A stretch of DNA of 64,000 bases from Hysterangium stoloniferum (taxonomy: Eukaryota; Basidiomycota; Agaricomycetes; Hysterangiales; Hysterangiaceae), in the NCBI GenBank assembly GCA_015178975.1, contig WHVD01000005.1:124001-188000 (forward strand). The letters are read 5' to 3'. Positions 21,329 to 31,645 of this stretch are shown piece by piece (the first letter of the stretch is position 1; each line of letters starts with the position of its first letter). Below the pieces are notes generated by a model that did no database searches, was not told where the DNA came from, and saw only the letters and a program-made list of their open reading frames with translations. The translations under genes were made by a program, and so were the position numbers.

Positions 21329-22927
21329 CAGTAGGGGACAAAACTGTCCCAATGTTTTGATAATTCCCATTAAATGTTGTATAACTGATTATATAAATTT
21401 CCTAAAATGGTGAAAATATTCTAGCAGATGCCTAGCATACTAAATTTCATATTCCCAAGCATTACATAATATTGATGGAAATTGGTGTCACAGTAAATAT
21501 TTAAAAATAACCAATCATTGGGACAGTTTTGTCCCCTGCTCTTTTCACTGATTTCACTCTATCATATTATCCACTAGAGAAATGGAAAAATTCCAAAACA
21601 AATCAAGTGACATATATTCAATGTTCTAATTGATATGTGACTGCAACAGTCACATTTCAACTATTACTCTCATCATGAAAGCTATTTCTCCTCTCAAAAG
21701 AGAACAAGCCATCTCTCTCCTCCAAAATGGACTCTCCAATAGGAATGTGGCTTCTATTACAGGTGTTAGCAAGTCTACTATTAGTAGAATTGCTCAGGAG
21801 ATGGACATAGACAAAGAAAACCTGAAAGGAGGATGTTCTTTCAAGATTTCTCCTACTGACCAGTGGAGGATCATACATCAAATCACCTCTGGCAAGCTAG
21901 ATAATGTTGTCCAGGCCACACACTTCATCAATTCCATCAATTAATCCCATGTCTCATCCAAAACAGTCAGGAGGATCTTGAAACAGCATGGTTTAAAAGC
22001 TGTAGTCAAAGCAAAAAGGCCCTTGCTCAAGGCTCAATATAGAAAGGCCAGGTTAAGCTCTGCCCTCAAGCACCAAAACTGGACTGTGGATGACTGGAAA
22101 AGGGTCTTGTGGTCTGATGAGACCAAGATATATCAGATTGGGTCAGATGGACATCAATATATGTGGAAGAAAGCTGGAGAACCACTTTCTGATAGGACAA
22201 CCCAACCTACAGTCAAGTATGGAGGTGGGAATATCATGGTGTGAGGCTGTATGGGTTGGAATGGAGTGGGAATACTTGCAGAGATTGAAGGAAAGATGGA
22301 TTCTGCACAATATGTGGAGTTCTTGGCTGAGCATTTGTCCCAGAGCATTGAATGTTTGGAGATTCCAGCAGGTGAGGCCATTTTCTGCAAGATAATGACC
22401 TAAACACACATCCAAGATGGCACAAAAATGGTTTTCTGAAAATCATATTCAGGTGTTAGACTGGCCAGCACAGTCTCCTGACCTGAATCCCATGGAACAT
22501 CTTTGGTTCCACCTGAAGAAACAACTCCAGAAATATCCTTCACCACCAAAGGGAGTTTGGGAGTGATGGGAGAGGGTGGAAGTGGAATAGCAAAAGATTG
22601 AGCCTCAGGAGTGTCAGAAACTTATAGAAAGTATTCCAAGAAGACTAGCTGCTGTAATAAAGGCCAAGGGAGGCCATCCAAAGTACTAGAATAACAAGAT
22701 ATCTGATTCAAAAAGAGCAGGGGACAAAACTGTCCCAATGATTGGTTATTTTTAAATATTCACTGTGACACCAATTTCAATCAATATTATGTAATACTTG
22801 GGAATATGAAAGTTAGTATTCTAGGGCATCTGCTAGAATATTTTCACCATTTTAGGAAGCTCATGTGATCAGTTATACAACATTTATGGGAATTATCAAA
22901 ATATTGGGACAGTTTTGTCCCCTACTA
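21329..22927 (+). mobile_element. Tc1/mariner element 1 (1.6 kb)
   Basis: Starts CAGTAGGGGACAAAAC, ends GTTTTGTCCCCTACTA, flanked by TA (21327-21328 and 22928-22929). The terminal inverted repeats are about 217 bp (21329-21545 and 22711-22927). Each TIR itself begins and ends with GGGACAAAACTGTCCCAATG in inverted orientation. Excising the element rejoins CACATAAGCTGAAGCC of repeat N, as in the empty site at about 25525-25545. Confidence 0.92.
21675..22689 (+). pseudogene. Mariner 1 transposase, broken
   Basis: The frame encodes a Tc1-like DDE transposase, which cuts and pastes the element at TA sites. An N-terminal helix-turn-helix (KREQAISLLQNGLSNRNVAS) is followed by a second DNA-binding region with KTVRRILKQHGLKAV, then VLWSDETK with the first Asp. 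DNA for DND survives near 22394, and SPDLNPMEHLW gives the last part of the triad. Lesions: TAA after FINSIN, TGA for a Trp at 22242-22244, a short deletion before DND, and a 1-bp deletion near 22400 that turns DPKH out of frame. About 340 codons would be normal length. Confidence 0.88.
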
Positions 22928-23945
22928 TAAGCTGAAGCCAATGTCCTGAACCTATCCCAAGGTTTCTGAGTTCCTGGATATTTCCCCATAGTTTCTGGAA
23001 TAGGTTCCTGACACAGTACTTAACACAAGGTTTACTAGAACAAATAGGTAGAATACTAGGTGGAATGCTAAGTTGATTTTCTGATTTGATTGTAAGTATT
23101 GGAAGTACAAACATTTACCAGTGTGAAGAGTCATAGCAATTCCAACCATTCAATATAACAACAAGGGGCTGGCATTGGGGAAACATGTGGGTGACAATGT
23201 GCAACATACTGTTGACACAAAGGTATACGTTGGTACACTGTGGATGCAAGCAAAAGGCATTGACATTACTAAGCTACTATACAGAATTATGTAGTTTAGC
23301 GTGAAATATTCTAGGACCCACAAATGTCATTAATATAGAGAGTTGGATATCTATAAGATTGGTTCCAGGTCCCAGCAGGTTTCCCAGTCCTAACACAAGC
23401 ACCTACAATTGCAGAATCTTGAACTTAGCTAATTCATCTAAGTTCCCTCAGCCTCATGGAAACCTTTAGGCTTACTAATCACATAAGTAAATCCAAAGTC
23501 CAATTACTGAAATTGTTAGGGAAACACTAACAAGTCTACCAAAACACAAAGAGGAAACAAGAGATAAGACAAGGATAAGGAGTAAAGGAAGAGAGGTTCT
23601 ATTGACTTAAGAATATCATACTTGTGTTCAAAGAGTATTGACTTTCTGGGTGGATTGACTATCAAAATACCATACAAGAGTAAGGACTGTTAGCTGTCAT
23701 GAGCAACTGTACAGTAGCCAGAGGTGATTAGACTAACGAAAATGGAATTGATTTTAACAGTGCAATTCCATATGAAATGAATCAAATGAATGGAGTAAGG
23801 GTAAGAGACAGTTTGCAGAAAGAGGTAGAGGGATGTGAAGAAGTATTGGTAGTGATGAACAAGTTCAAACAATGCATTCTAAGCTTTCACTGTAAGGTGC
23901 AAAGCTGAGAGATAAGTGTTGTAATTCTAAGCTGAGATGATATAG
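22928..23945. other. Repeat N right part and LTR remnants, no gene
   Basis: 22928-23010 completes repeat N. TGTGAAGAGTCATAG at 23120 begins a reversed S1 LTR fragment, and 23640-23940 resembles the middle of S1 (compare 45060-45310). Between them, about 23405-23500 resembles the reverse of the 1.5-kb LTR F (AACTTAGCTAATTCATCTAA). Boundaries are blurred. Confidence 0.4.
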
Positions 23946-24019
23946 TGGGGGACAAAACTGTCCCAATGTTTTGATAATTCCCATTAAATGTCTTATAAGT
24001 GATCAAATAAATTTCCTAA
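23946..24019 (+). repeat. Mariner 1 TIR remnant
   Basis: GGGGGACAAAACTGTCCCAA and the following 55 bp match the left TIR of mariner 1 (21331 onward), then stop abruptly at the start of an inverted T1 element. Confidence 0.8.
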
Positions 24020-24265
24020 GGAGGATATCTGAAAACTATTAAGTATATCAAATTTTCATATGCTCTGAAGGTCATTTAAACATCTGGGATGTGATTCAAA
24101 CATAATTTGGGTGATCAAACTTTGGGAATGTTTATAACTTATTTGTATAATATGAAAACAAAGCATCTTTCAGCGCCTGAATAGATTATGAAAGAGTTTA
24201 GTAGGTTAAGACATCAAGACTTTTAAAAAGCATATCCTTTTAAATGGTCCATTTCATGCATGTTT
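24020..24265 (-). mobile_element. T1 element, partial inverted copy
   Basis: Begins GGAGGATATCTGAAAACTAT and is the reverse complement of the right 240 bp of the T1 copies (compare 27130-27367). It ends near CCATTTCATGCATG. It appears to have landed in or recombined with a mariner TIR. Confidence 0.7.
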
Positions 24266-24267
24266 TT

Positions 24268-24669
24268 ATGACCTGTTCCCAGATACCTCAACATCTGATA
24301 ATATCCGATCCTGACTTCTGACCATAGAACATTTATAGTTCCCATACTTCTGGATCCCATCCTTGTTCTGCATTTGGTAACTTGTCAACTGACAAGTATT
24401 CACTCATTTGTTTATTGTATTCCCATTTTCAGAATACTTCTGTTTCCATCTTATTGTGATCTTAGTTTGTAGTACAATAATGAGAAAACTTATATTAGTT
24501 TCCACAAATTTGTATTTTCCATTAGATCTGATATTGACTTAGTTTCTTATTCCTTCTTTCTTTCTGTATGCTCAATATTTGGAACTCTTCAGAACTCTGA
24601 ATATATGTATTCCTCTGGCATAAATTCCATCTTTGAATTTAAGGACATTCCGAGCATTTCTGTAGAGGT
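24268..24669 (+). repeat. Repeat N, second copy left part
   Basis: Follows repeat N from TATGACCTGTTCC to GGACATTCCGAGCATTTCTG, and resumes at about 25523 (GCAGCACATAAGCTGAAGCC) after the inserted LTR. This copy supplies the intact site in which mariner 1 sits in copy 1. Confidence 0.65.
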
Positions 24670-25517
24670 TGTTATGACTGGAAATCCCACCAGACTCTGG
24701 GCACTAACTTATATGCACCTGCACCCTACATGCACCAATTATCCATTTACCAGAATACCCGCTAGACTCCGTATGTCAGTCCTGTCCACACTCGACCTTT
24801 GTTACTTCATGTATCAGTCACTGGAATACCTGCCGGAACCCACTCCTGTCTATCCCTGACCCTGTCCCATGTGTCAGTCACTGGACTCCAGCTCTCTAAC
24901 TGAGCCCCATTCCCATTATGGTCAAATGACCTGTCAAAATTCAGACTCTGCTCCCACCCCATCCCCATTATGGTCTAATGACCTGTCACAATTCAGACTC
25001 TGCTCCCACCCCATCCCCATTATGGTCAAATGACCTGTCACATTTCGGACTGTGCTCCACTCCATTCCATTCCTAACACCAATTTTGGTGTTTATTTATC
25101 TTGTTTTGTGTTTGCTAGTTTAGTTTTCATTATTACTGGATTTTGTATGTTATTCATTCCACAGTCTATATAGTCTGGCAGATGTTGTACATACAATCCA
25201 GTCAGAAAATCAGCTTAGATTCCCCCAGTAATCTCAAGTACATTTTCCACTCTAATATCCTCTTTGAAACACACCACTTTACCTTGTCAGAGACCATGGG
25301 CTCCAACCCATCTATCACTCTCGACCTCCAACTTATCCATCTCGACCCTGACCTCTCAACCCATGAACCCCTCCCAGACTCCCCGGGATTCCCGTCTGCC
25401 CATTTGAAATTGGACAAGACAATCTCATGAGGGCACAGCCTATAAGCTGAAGCCATGTCCTACCAGCTTTCCTGTGGGTTTCTCCAGAAACCCTCTGTGC
25501 ATGACTCTTATGTAACA
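24670..25517 (+). mobile_element. Solo LTR, family G (848 bp)
   Basis: Begins TGTTATGACTGG, ends TATGTAACA. Flanks GAGGT (24665-24669) and GAGAT (25518-25522) are a TSD with one change. It has the family TATA region (CAGTCTATATAG) followed by ATCCAGTCAGAAAATCAGC, the predicted self-primer, conserved with gypsy C. CpGs are heavily depleted. Confidence 0.88.
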
Positions 25518-25617
25518 GAGATGCAGCACATAAGCTGAAGCCAACATCCTGAACCTATCCCAAGGTTTCTGAGTTCCCAGATATTTCCCAATAGTTCCGG
25601 AATAAGTTTCTGACATG

Positions 25618-26252
25618 GGAATAGTCAATAGGTTGATAGGTTGGGAGGTCAGTCAGAAAGCCTGTGGGCTCTGATGAGATTGATAGTGTTGTGCTTCAAA
25701 GATGAGAGATGGTATGTAATTGAGTGGAGTATATGCTATGTTACTGGGGAGATCTACTGTAAGTCGAGAACTTAGTTGATTTTCTGACCAGATTGTATGT
25801 ACAACATTTAGCTAGACTATACAGTATTATATAGACTGTGGAATGTATGCAATATTAAAATCTGGTAATAATGAAGATCAAGGCAAGTAATCATGAAACA
25901 ACACTAGTAAACACCAAACAAGGTGTTAGGGACAGAATGGAATGGAGCAGGGCACAAAACATGACAGGTCATTTGACCATAACGGGAACAGGGCTCCATT
26001 AGAGAGCTGACGGTTTGTCTGGACAGAGTCTGGTGACTGGTGCATGAGCCAGAGTCAGATATAGACAGGTCTGATGTGCACAGGTCCTGGTGGGCACTCC
26101 AGTCATGACTGTACTTTTAGGTACCATATAGGGCCTCAGGTGCATATAGTGGGGGGTGCCAGCAGGTTTTCCAGTTACCTGTAACCTGGTGGGTATTGAG
26201 AGTCAGGTGCATATAGGATGGGATCCAGAGGCTGGCAGGTTTTCTGGTCCTA
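25618..26252 (-). mobile_element. Diverged family G-like LTR remnant
   Basis: Reversed G-like order is recognisable: TTTTCTGACCAGATTGTATG, ACTATACAGTATTATATAGA, AAACACCAAACAAGGTGTTA, then GGTTTTCTGGTCCTAACA at the end. The start is not clear because the preceding repeat N tail blends into it. Confidence 0.55.
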
Positions 26253-26690
26253 ACAGCCTGTTAATTTACTTAAGACTTAGTTTTAATGTTTAAAATGGTG
26301 TATTAGGCCCTTTTCCAATAGCATATAGCATTTAACATGATATTTTGAGTATTACCTTTCAAAATATGACTCTGTTTTAGTTTTAAACCAAAATGTGTGT
26401 TCATGGCAATTGCCCACTTTTCATGACACCCCTTGCAGCAGTGCATGGCATCCATTGCTGTATTGGAGTTTGAAATCTTTTGAGCCTCTGGCAGTCAACT
26501 TCTGCAATTCCTATCCAAATCACATTATATTCCTTGTTGAGACTCTGATTAGCCTTTCTATTAATCCATTGCTATTTGTAGTTTTTTGTATTTCCAGTTG
26601 CTCTATACTTCTGTAAGAGTTGTGAATATTTGTTGCTTTGGAGCAGTAGTATCTGTGAAAATCTAAGATGGACAGTCTTAAATATATATG
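26253..26690. other. No recognised feature
   Basis: A 73-codon plus-strand frame (26395-26616) has no recognisable motif and no supporting context. No LTR or TIR ends were recognised. Confidence 0.35.
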
Positions 26691-27367
26691 GAGGGTTGTC
26701 TGTAATCACTATAATATCAGATGTTTACTAATAAAAGCAATAATGCTACAAAACTTCATCTTTAAATAGTGGTGTCTATTGTGAGACTATTATATTGTTA
26801 ACTACCAACCTTGAGAAATAATTTCTATATTATATCCTAAACAATTTAGAGTCAATTAATAGAACCTATTGCATATGGTTGTCCAAGTTATGTAAGTACT
26901 TGGTAATACTTTTGTTCGTACTTTGTTTTTTAAAAGCTAAACTGTAGTCATTTCCTAGTAAAATATGTGAGATATCATTGGAGATTTTTCATCCTGTGGC
27001 TTTCTTTACTAAATGAAACCACCTATATATTCTTGGTATGTTGAATCAAGTAGAAATCTGTTCAGATTGACAGACCCATTTCAATGTAATACATATGTAT
27101 TTAGAGATGTCAATGACATACATGTGGATGAAATGGACCATTTAAAAGGATATGCTTTTTAAAAGTCTTAATGTTTTAATCTACAAAACTTTTTCATAAT
27201 CTATTCAGGTTCTGAAAGATGCTTTGTTTCATAATATACAAATAAATTTTAAACATTTCCAAAGTTTGAGAACCCAAATTATGTTTGAATCACATCCCAG
27301 ATGTTGTTTAAATGACCTTTCAAGTATATTAAAATTTGATATACTTAATAGCCTTCAAATATCCTCC
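26691..27367 (+). mobile_element. T1 element copy 2 (677 bp)
   Basis: Begins GAGGGTTGTC and ends AAATATCCTCC, with ATG on both sides (26688-26690 and 27368-27370). It aligns with 13590-14266 over its full length, including TTTACTAATAAAAG, TACTTTGTTTTTTAAA and GTTGAATCAAGTAGAAATCT. No coding capacity. Confidence 0.78.
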
Positions 27368-29091
27368 ATGATGGTAAATCAGGTTTTTTGTTAGAGAATA
27401 TATGTAAAGGACTCAGGTGTAAATCTAAAAAGCCCAAATCCAAAATCCAACTAGGATAAGGAATGGGCAGAATAATGTCAGTCCAAGCCCATGATGATTC
27501 CTTTGCCTTAGACAGTATGTATATAGGCAGTCTACTTGGTGATGTTACACTAGATATATAACAAAGATTGAATATTGCTATGAAATCAGCTGAGTTTGGT
27601 CAAAAAGAGAGGTTGGATGATGTTGATCATGAGTCTACAATGATATTGCTGCCTTGTATGGCTTTATATCTATGTATCTAATCAGTGATTGGACCATATA
27701 TATATGTGATGCAGGCTGGATATGTTCAGGATGTTGGAGGTGAGATCAGCTGAGAATATAATATACATACATACTATATAGAGCTGAAGTCCCTAAGTCA
27801 AGTACTAAACCCAGGAGCAAAGACTGTGAATAGGTGGGACTTGGCTTCAGTTTATATCCTGCATCATTACAAACTATGCAGCTGTCCTGATATCAAATGA
27901 ATTTGTGACTTCAGGATGGGTCAAAATAGAAAGGAAATGGGTGGTTTTTCTGTAGAGAGAAGTAAGTTTAAATACAATGTGATGTAACACAATATTCAGA
28001 TTGGATTGAAAATACTATTTCCCCATGAATATATAAAGGAGTTATTTTAATAACAATCTAGAGATAACAAGGATGCAAGGAATATATGTTAAGCTCAGGC
28101 CTTACTGGGCAGGAGTGAACTAAGTCATGGGAAAACCTGTAGAAGTTCCAAGGCAGATAGAACTCGGCTGCATCTTATGTGCTGTGCTCTTGTATGATCA
28201 TTGGGTTCTAGCTTCAGACATGGGTGGGTACAGTTATCCCAGAAAGTCTGAAAGTACATGAATGGTCAGAGAGTTGGGAAACCCAGGGGTTCTAAAAATA
28301 CACTAGTGTCAAGTTTCATAGTTTAGCTTAGTGTATTGAGGAGATAGGTTATAGCAAAGTCAATATGCTGATTGGATTGTGGTTTAAAAAGATTAATAGA
28401 CTATATAGACTAATTTATTATTGTACTACTAATCTGCAGAAACAAAAACACAAGGCATGTGAACAAGAAAATACAAGGTTAACCATTCTGGAGTATATGG
28501 GAACAGGTACCAAAACACAATATCAAGTGAATATATGCATGTCATACATAATCAGGCACAAACTGGGTCACATATTAGTAAATGTCTAGAGAATATGGGA
28601 TGTCCATATGAGCTCCAGGTCAGAAGCCACCCTTATAACAAGAAAGGGCTATTACTGGGAGGATCTGGGGTCCAGGTCCTAACAGCACAATGCAGCACAA
28701 TGAGACTAATATGGGAAGACCAATAAACCCCAATGAGAATGGATATTGGATACTAAGAAGTCAGCTGAGATATGTGGATTGGGTATAATATTATAGCTGA
28801 GAATATGGTCAGCATAGTCCTAACAATATTCATTCTCTTAGATGGTTTTTCCTTTCTGCATTATTATAGCTTTCTCTGTGGTTGTGTTATTTAACAGGTA
28901 AATTTGATATCAATTACTCAAGCCATCAATCAAAATGTCACACTACAGTCCATTTTTCCACCCTCAATACAATCTAGGTTCAATTAGTCTACCTTTTGTT
29001 GTCCAATCTTACAGAGACAATTGCTACGATGCACATATTCAACATATGAACATTACTGCTTAACCCCTGTTGACCTTACTAGCTTTCTAAA
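27368..29091. other. No gene; old LTR-like sequence
   Basis: 27800-28700 has reversed LTR-like traits (GGACTTGGCTTCAGTTTATA near 27840, AACTCGGCTGCATCTTATGT near 28165, then GTCAATATGCTGATTGGATT), suggesting two badly decayed LTRs. Apart from that nothing was recognised. Confidence 0.4.
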
Positions 29092-29736
29092 GTCACGGTG
29101 TTTTGAACACTGATTGTGTGTATATGCTTGGTAATACTCATTTTGCAAGTCATTGCATTCATAATTCTGTCTTTTTTTCAAAGAGTATTCTTTAAACCGA
29201 CAGCATCTATTGTTCAGATTGACAGTGATGCGAGACATGTCCATAGTCGGGCTATTGGATTTAAATATGGTGAACGTGCAGACACAGAGGAATGGATGAT
29301 AATATGGAGGCCCGAGGCATGATTGTTCAAGCCACAACCCTTGCCCCGTCTCCGAACTCACAATCACACCCATCCTCTATCGGGTCATCTCCACCCCCAG
29401 CCTCATCTGCCCCCATAACTTAACCCGGAAGATTATGCGCATGAAGATATAGGGATGGGTGTGATTGTGAGTCTGAGGATGGGGCAAGGGTTGTGGCTTG
29501 AACAATCGTGCCTCGGGGCTCCATATTATCCCTCCGTTCTTCTCTGTCTGCACGTTCACCATATTTAAATCCAATAGCCGACTACGGATATGTCTCGCAT
29601 CACTGTCAATGTGGACAATAGATGTCATCTGTTTAAAGAATAGTCTTTGACAACAAGACAGAATTATGAACGCAATGACTTGCAAAATGAGTATTACCAA
29701 GCATATACACACAATCAGTGTTCGAAACGCCGTGAC
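29092..29736. repeat. Inverted duplication, 284-bp arms, 77-bp loop
   Basis: The arms 29092-29375 and 29453-29736 are diverged reverse complements that start and end together (GTCACGG...ACCCATC). Each arm codes from its outer end a similar peptide: MCICLVILILQVIAFIILS (one strong membrane segment), then SIV-x-IDSDARH. The right-arm version (minus, 29712-29377) remains open for 111 codons; the left one is shifted and ends at 68. It may be a duplicated exon of an unrecognised membrane protein gene. Spacing and retained CpGs set it apart from surrounding TEs. Confidence 0.85.
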
Positions 29737-29756
29737 ATGGCTAGATAAATATCTTA

Positions 29757-30374
29757 CTATCCTTCAGACATGCAACTGTAGGTGGCTGTAATAAATGACT
29801 CACCGGCTTCTAAGCTTGGGACAAAAGGTGTCCTTGATGTGCGCGGCCAGCAGAGGTGGAGATGCGCGACGAGCTCCCCCTTCTCTCCCATGTAATCGTT
29901 GAGTACAATCAGGGCGCTCAAACGTTCAGTTGCGAGGGGATGTAATCTGTCAAAAGCATAGCCATGAGTTACAAGATAATAAGCAGTGAAAAATAGCCAC
30001 CGCCACTCACACATCGCTATAACAAACTGCTTGCAAGGAGCGGAAGAGGGTGTGCTTGCGAAGGGATTTGAGCAGTTTTCTGGCCTCGTCAAGGTCCAAG
30101 TTGAGATTTAAATACAGCTTGATGTTTGTGACCGTGGCGGAAAAGAGGCGGTACTCGACGCCGGCATGAATGGGTGGAAGCTGGCCTTTGAGAAGATGGT
30201 CAGCGTGGCCATCTTGTCCAAAGTCCAAACTTGTACTGCGGCGGCGGAGTGGCGGAGGAGAAACGAAAATAAATATTGGGGAATATGGGGGATCCTAGAG
30301 ATGATGTAAGCCCTATGGCGAACGTAAGTATGGGTTGCGGTCGTGAGAGGAGAACGAAAGGGAAATCCACGTAC
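29757..30374 (-). CDS. Unrecognised intron-containing gene fragment
   Basis: A CpG-rich stretch on the minus strand reads like real spliced coding sequence. Exon 30235-30011 encodes GHADHLLKGQLPPIHAGVEY and KLYLNLNLDLDEARKLLKSL. A 64-nt intron (30010-29947) has GTGAGT, a TAAC branch-like site and TTTTGACAG. The frame then continues as LHPLATERLSALIVLNDYMG to a TAG at 29757. An upstream intron (30374-30236, GTACGT to CCGCAG) would join the preceding open frame ending VASI. No ATG is fixed, so the 5' end is open. I do not recognise the family. It could be a host gene remnant, since no transposon motif is present. Confidence 0.5.
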
Positions 30375-30535
30375 AAGATGGATGCCACCGTGTCCGTGCC
30401 CCTTGGCGAGGAAAAGAATTTAGACCGCGTACCGTCAATTTAAGTCAGGATCCGCTTTAAGTATGATGGCTTGAGCAACTACCCCCATTGTGTGGAGCGA
30501 CCACCCGGAAGGGCCATGGGGAAAGTGCCGCGCAG

Positions 30536-30568
30536 GGTGTCGCGCTGCCGCGCAAGTGCCGCGACACC
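30536..30568. other. GC-rich 9-bp hairpin
   Basis: GGTGTCGCG (30536-30544) pairs perfectly with CGCGACACC (30560-30568) around a 15-nt loop, in a short tract with six CpGs in an otherwise AT-rich area. It could be a regulatory or replication-linked structure; no function is claimed. Confidence 0.5.
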
Positions 30569-30574
30569 TCAAAA

Positions 30575-31645
30575 TTCCCTCAAATACGCATTTAACTAGC
30601 ATAAAATAAAGATAATTTTGTATATATTCTTCATAATATATCATAATCCGTGCCTGCAGCCATTGTAGTGCCCCGGCTTTACATTATTGCTTCGTTTCTC
30701 CCCGGCGAGTTTTGCGCCAAGCGGTACTGTCGCGGTCACGTTGTCTTCACAAGCAACGAGGTCGATTGCGTGAACCCATTCCCACAATTGGTTGTAACGC
30801 GTCCGCTCGGAGAATATCGGAAAAACCTTTGTATACTTCAAGTTCTGACAGGCGCTTGGTCAATATCATAGCAGTACTTCGATGATTATATGCAGGATGG
30901 GTCTTCCCCGTGTCCATATATAGACATAGGTGAACCAGCGCCGAACGTTCCAAGCGACCCGGGTGAAGGCAGAGAGTGAGCCTTGTGAGGACTAGCTATG
31001 TATCTAGATCCGCTATCTTCGAGATACTGTGAAAAACCCCTCATCCCCATCCTTTCTCTGAAAATATTTCTTTTGTGCGCTTAGTGGAAATCCTAAGAGA
31101 TTGAACCTGGCGTCTAGTTATGTACATCCTGAAGTATTTATGGTAAAGAAAAAACTAAAATAAATAAAATGTTGAGATAAAAACAAGACAAATGTTTAAA
31201 GTCCTGACAGAAATCCCTGCCCATTTAGATTATTAAAGAGCCCATATTAACAGCACAGTTAATCAATCTTTAAACAAACACTTAAATATTCAACTCTCTG
31301 ACAATTTCTCCATTTATAAATTATTTAACAGCTTTTTAAATCTTTATAAGTAGTAAACTCAAAAGCTACAAGAAAGTGAAGGCTTATGACAAGTTTCCAC
31401 TGACTTATTAGACATACATTCAGCTCCTGACCTTTATTCTCAAGAAGAGATTAACCTTAATAGAGCACATCACTACAAGTTCATTTAAATTTGTCAAGAG
31501 ACCAAACAAATATTGACTTTAGTTGTTTAAGCTTAATAGTGCAGCTAATTAATCTATCACTATTTAAATTACTGGACCTTTATTTGTGTATCTCCTGAAT
31601 CCCTTGCCACATCAATGTTTGTTAAATTGTTTGAGAGAGTAAATA
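30575..31645. other. CpG-rich then AT-rich spacer
   Basis: 30640-31000 is CpG-rich with overlapping open frames on both strands (68-73 codons) and no recognisable motif; it could be a 5' flank or exon of the gene to its left. From about 31150 to 31640 the sequence loosely resembles the reverse of LTR F (AATAGTGCAGCTAATTAATC versus 48890-48920). Confidence 0.4.

Noticed and set aside
29116..29322. 68-codon frame as an independent gene
   Set aside because: It is the left arm of the inverted duplication, frame-shifted relative to the longer right-arm copy.
30641..30953. Overlapping frames on both strands in the CpG-rich tract
   Set aside because: No motif, splice signal or homology-like pattern favours one over the other; kept only as a possible flank of the neighbouring gene.
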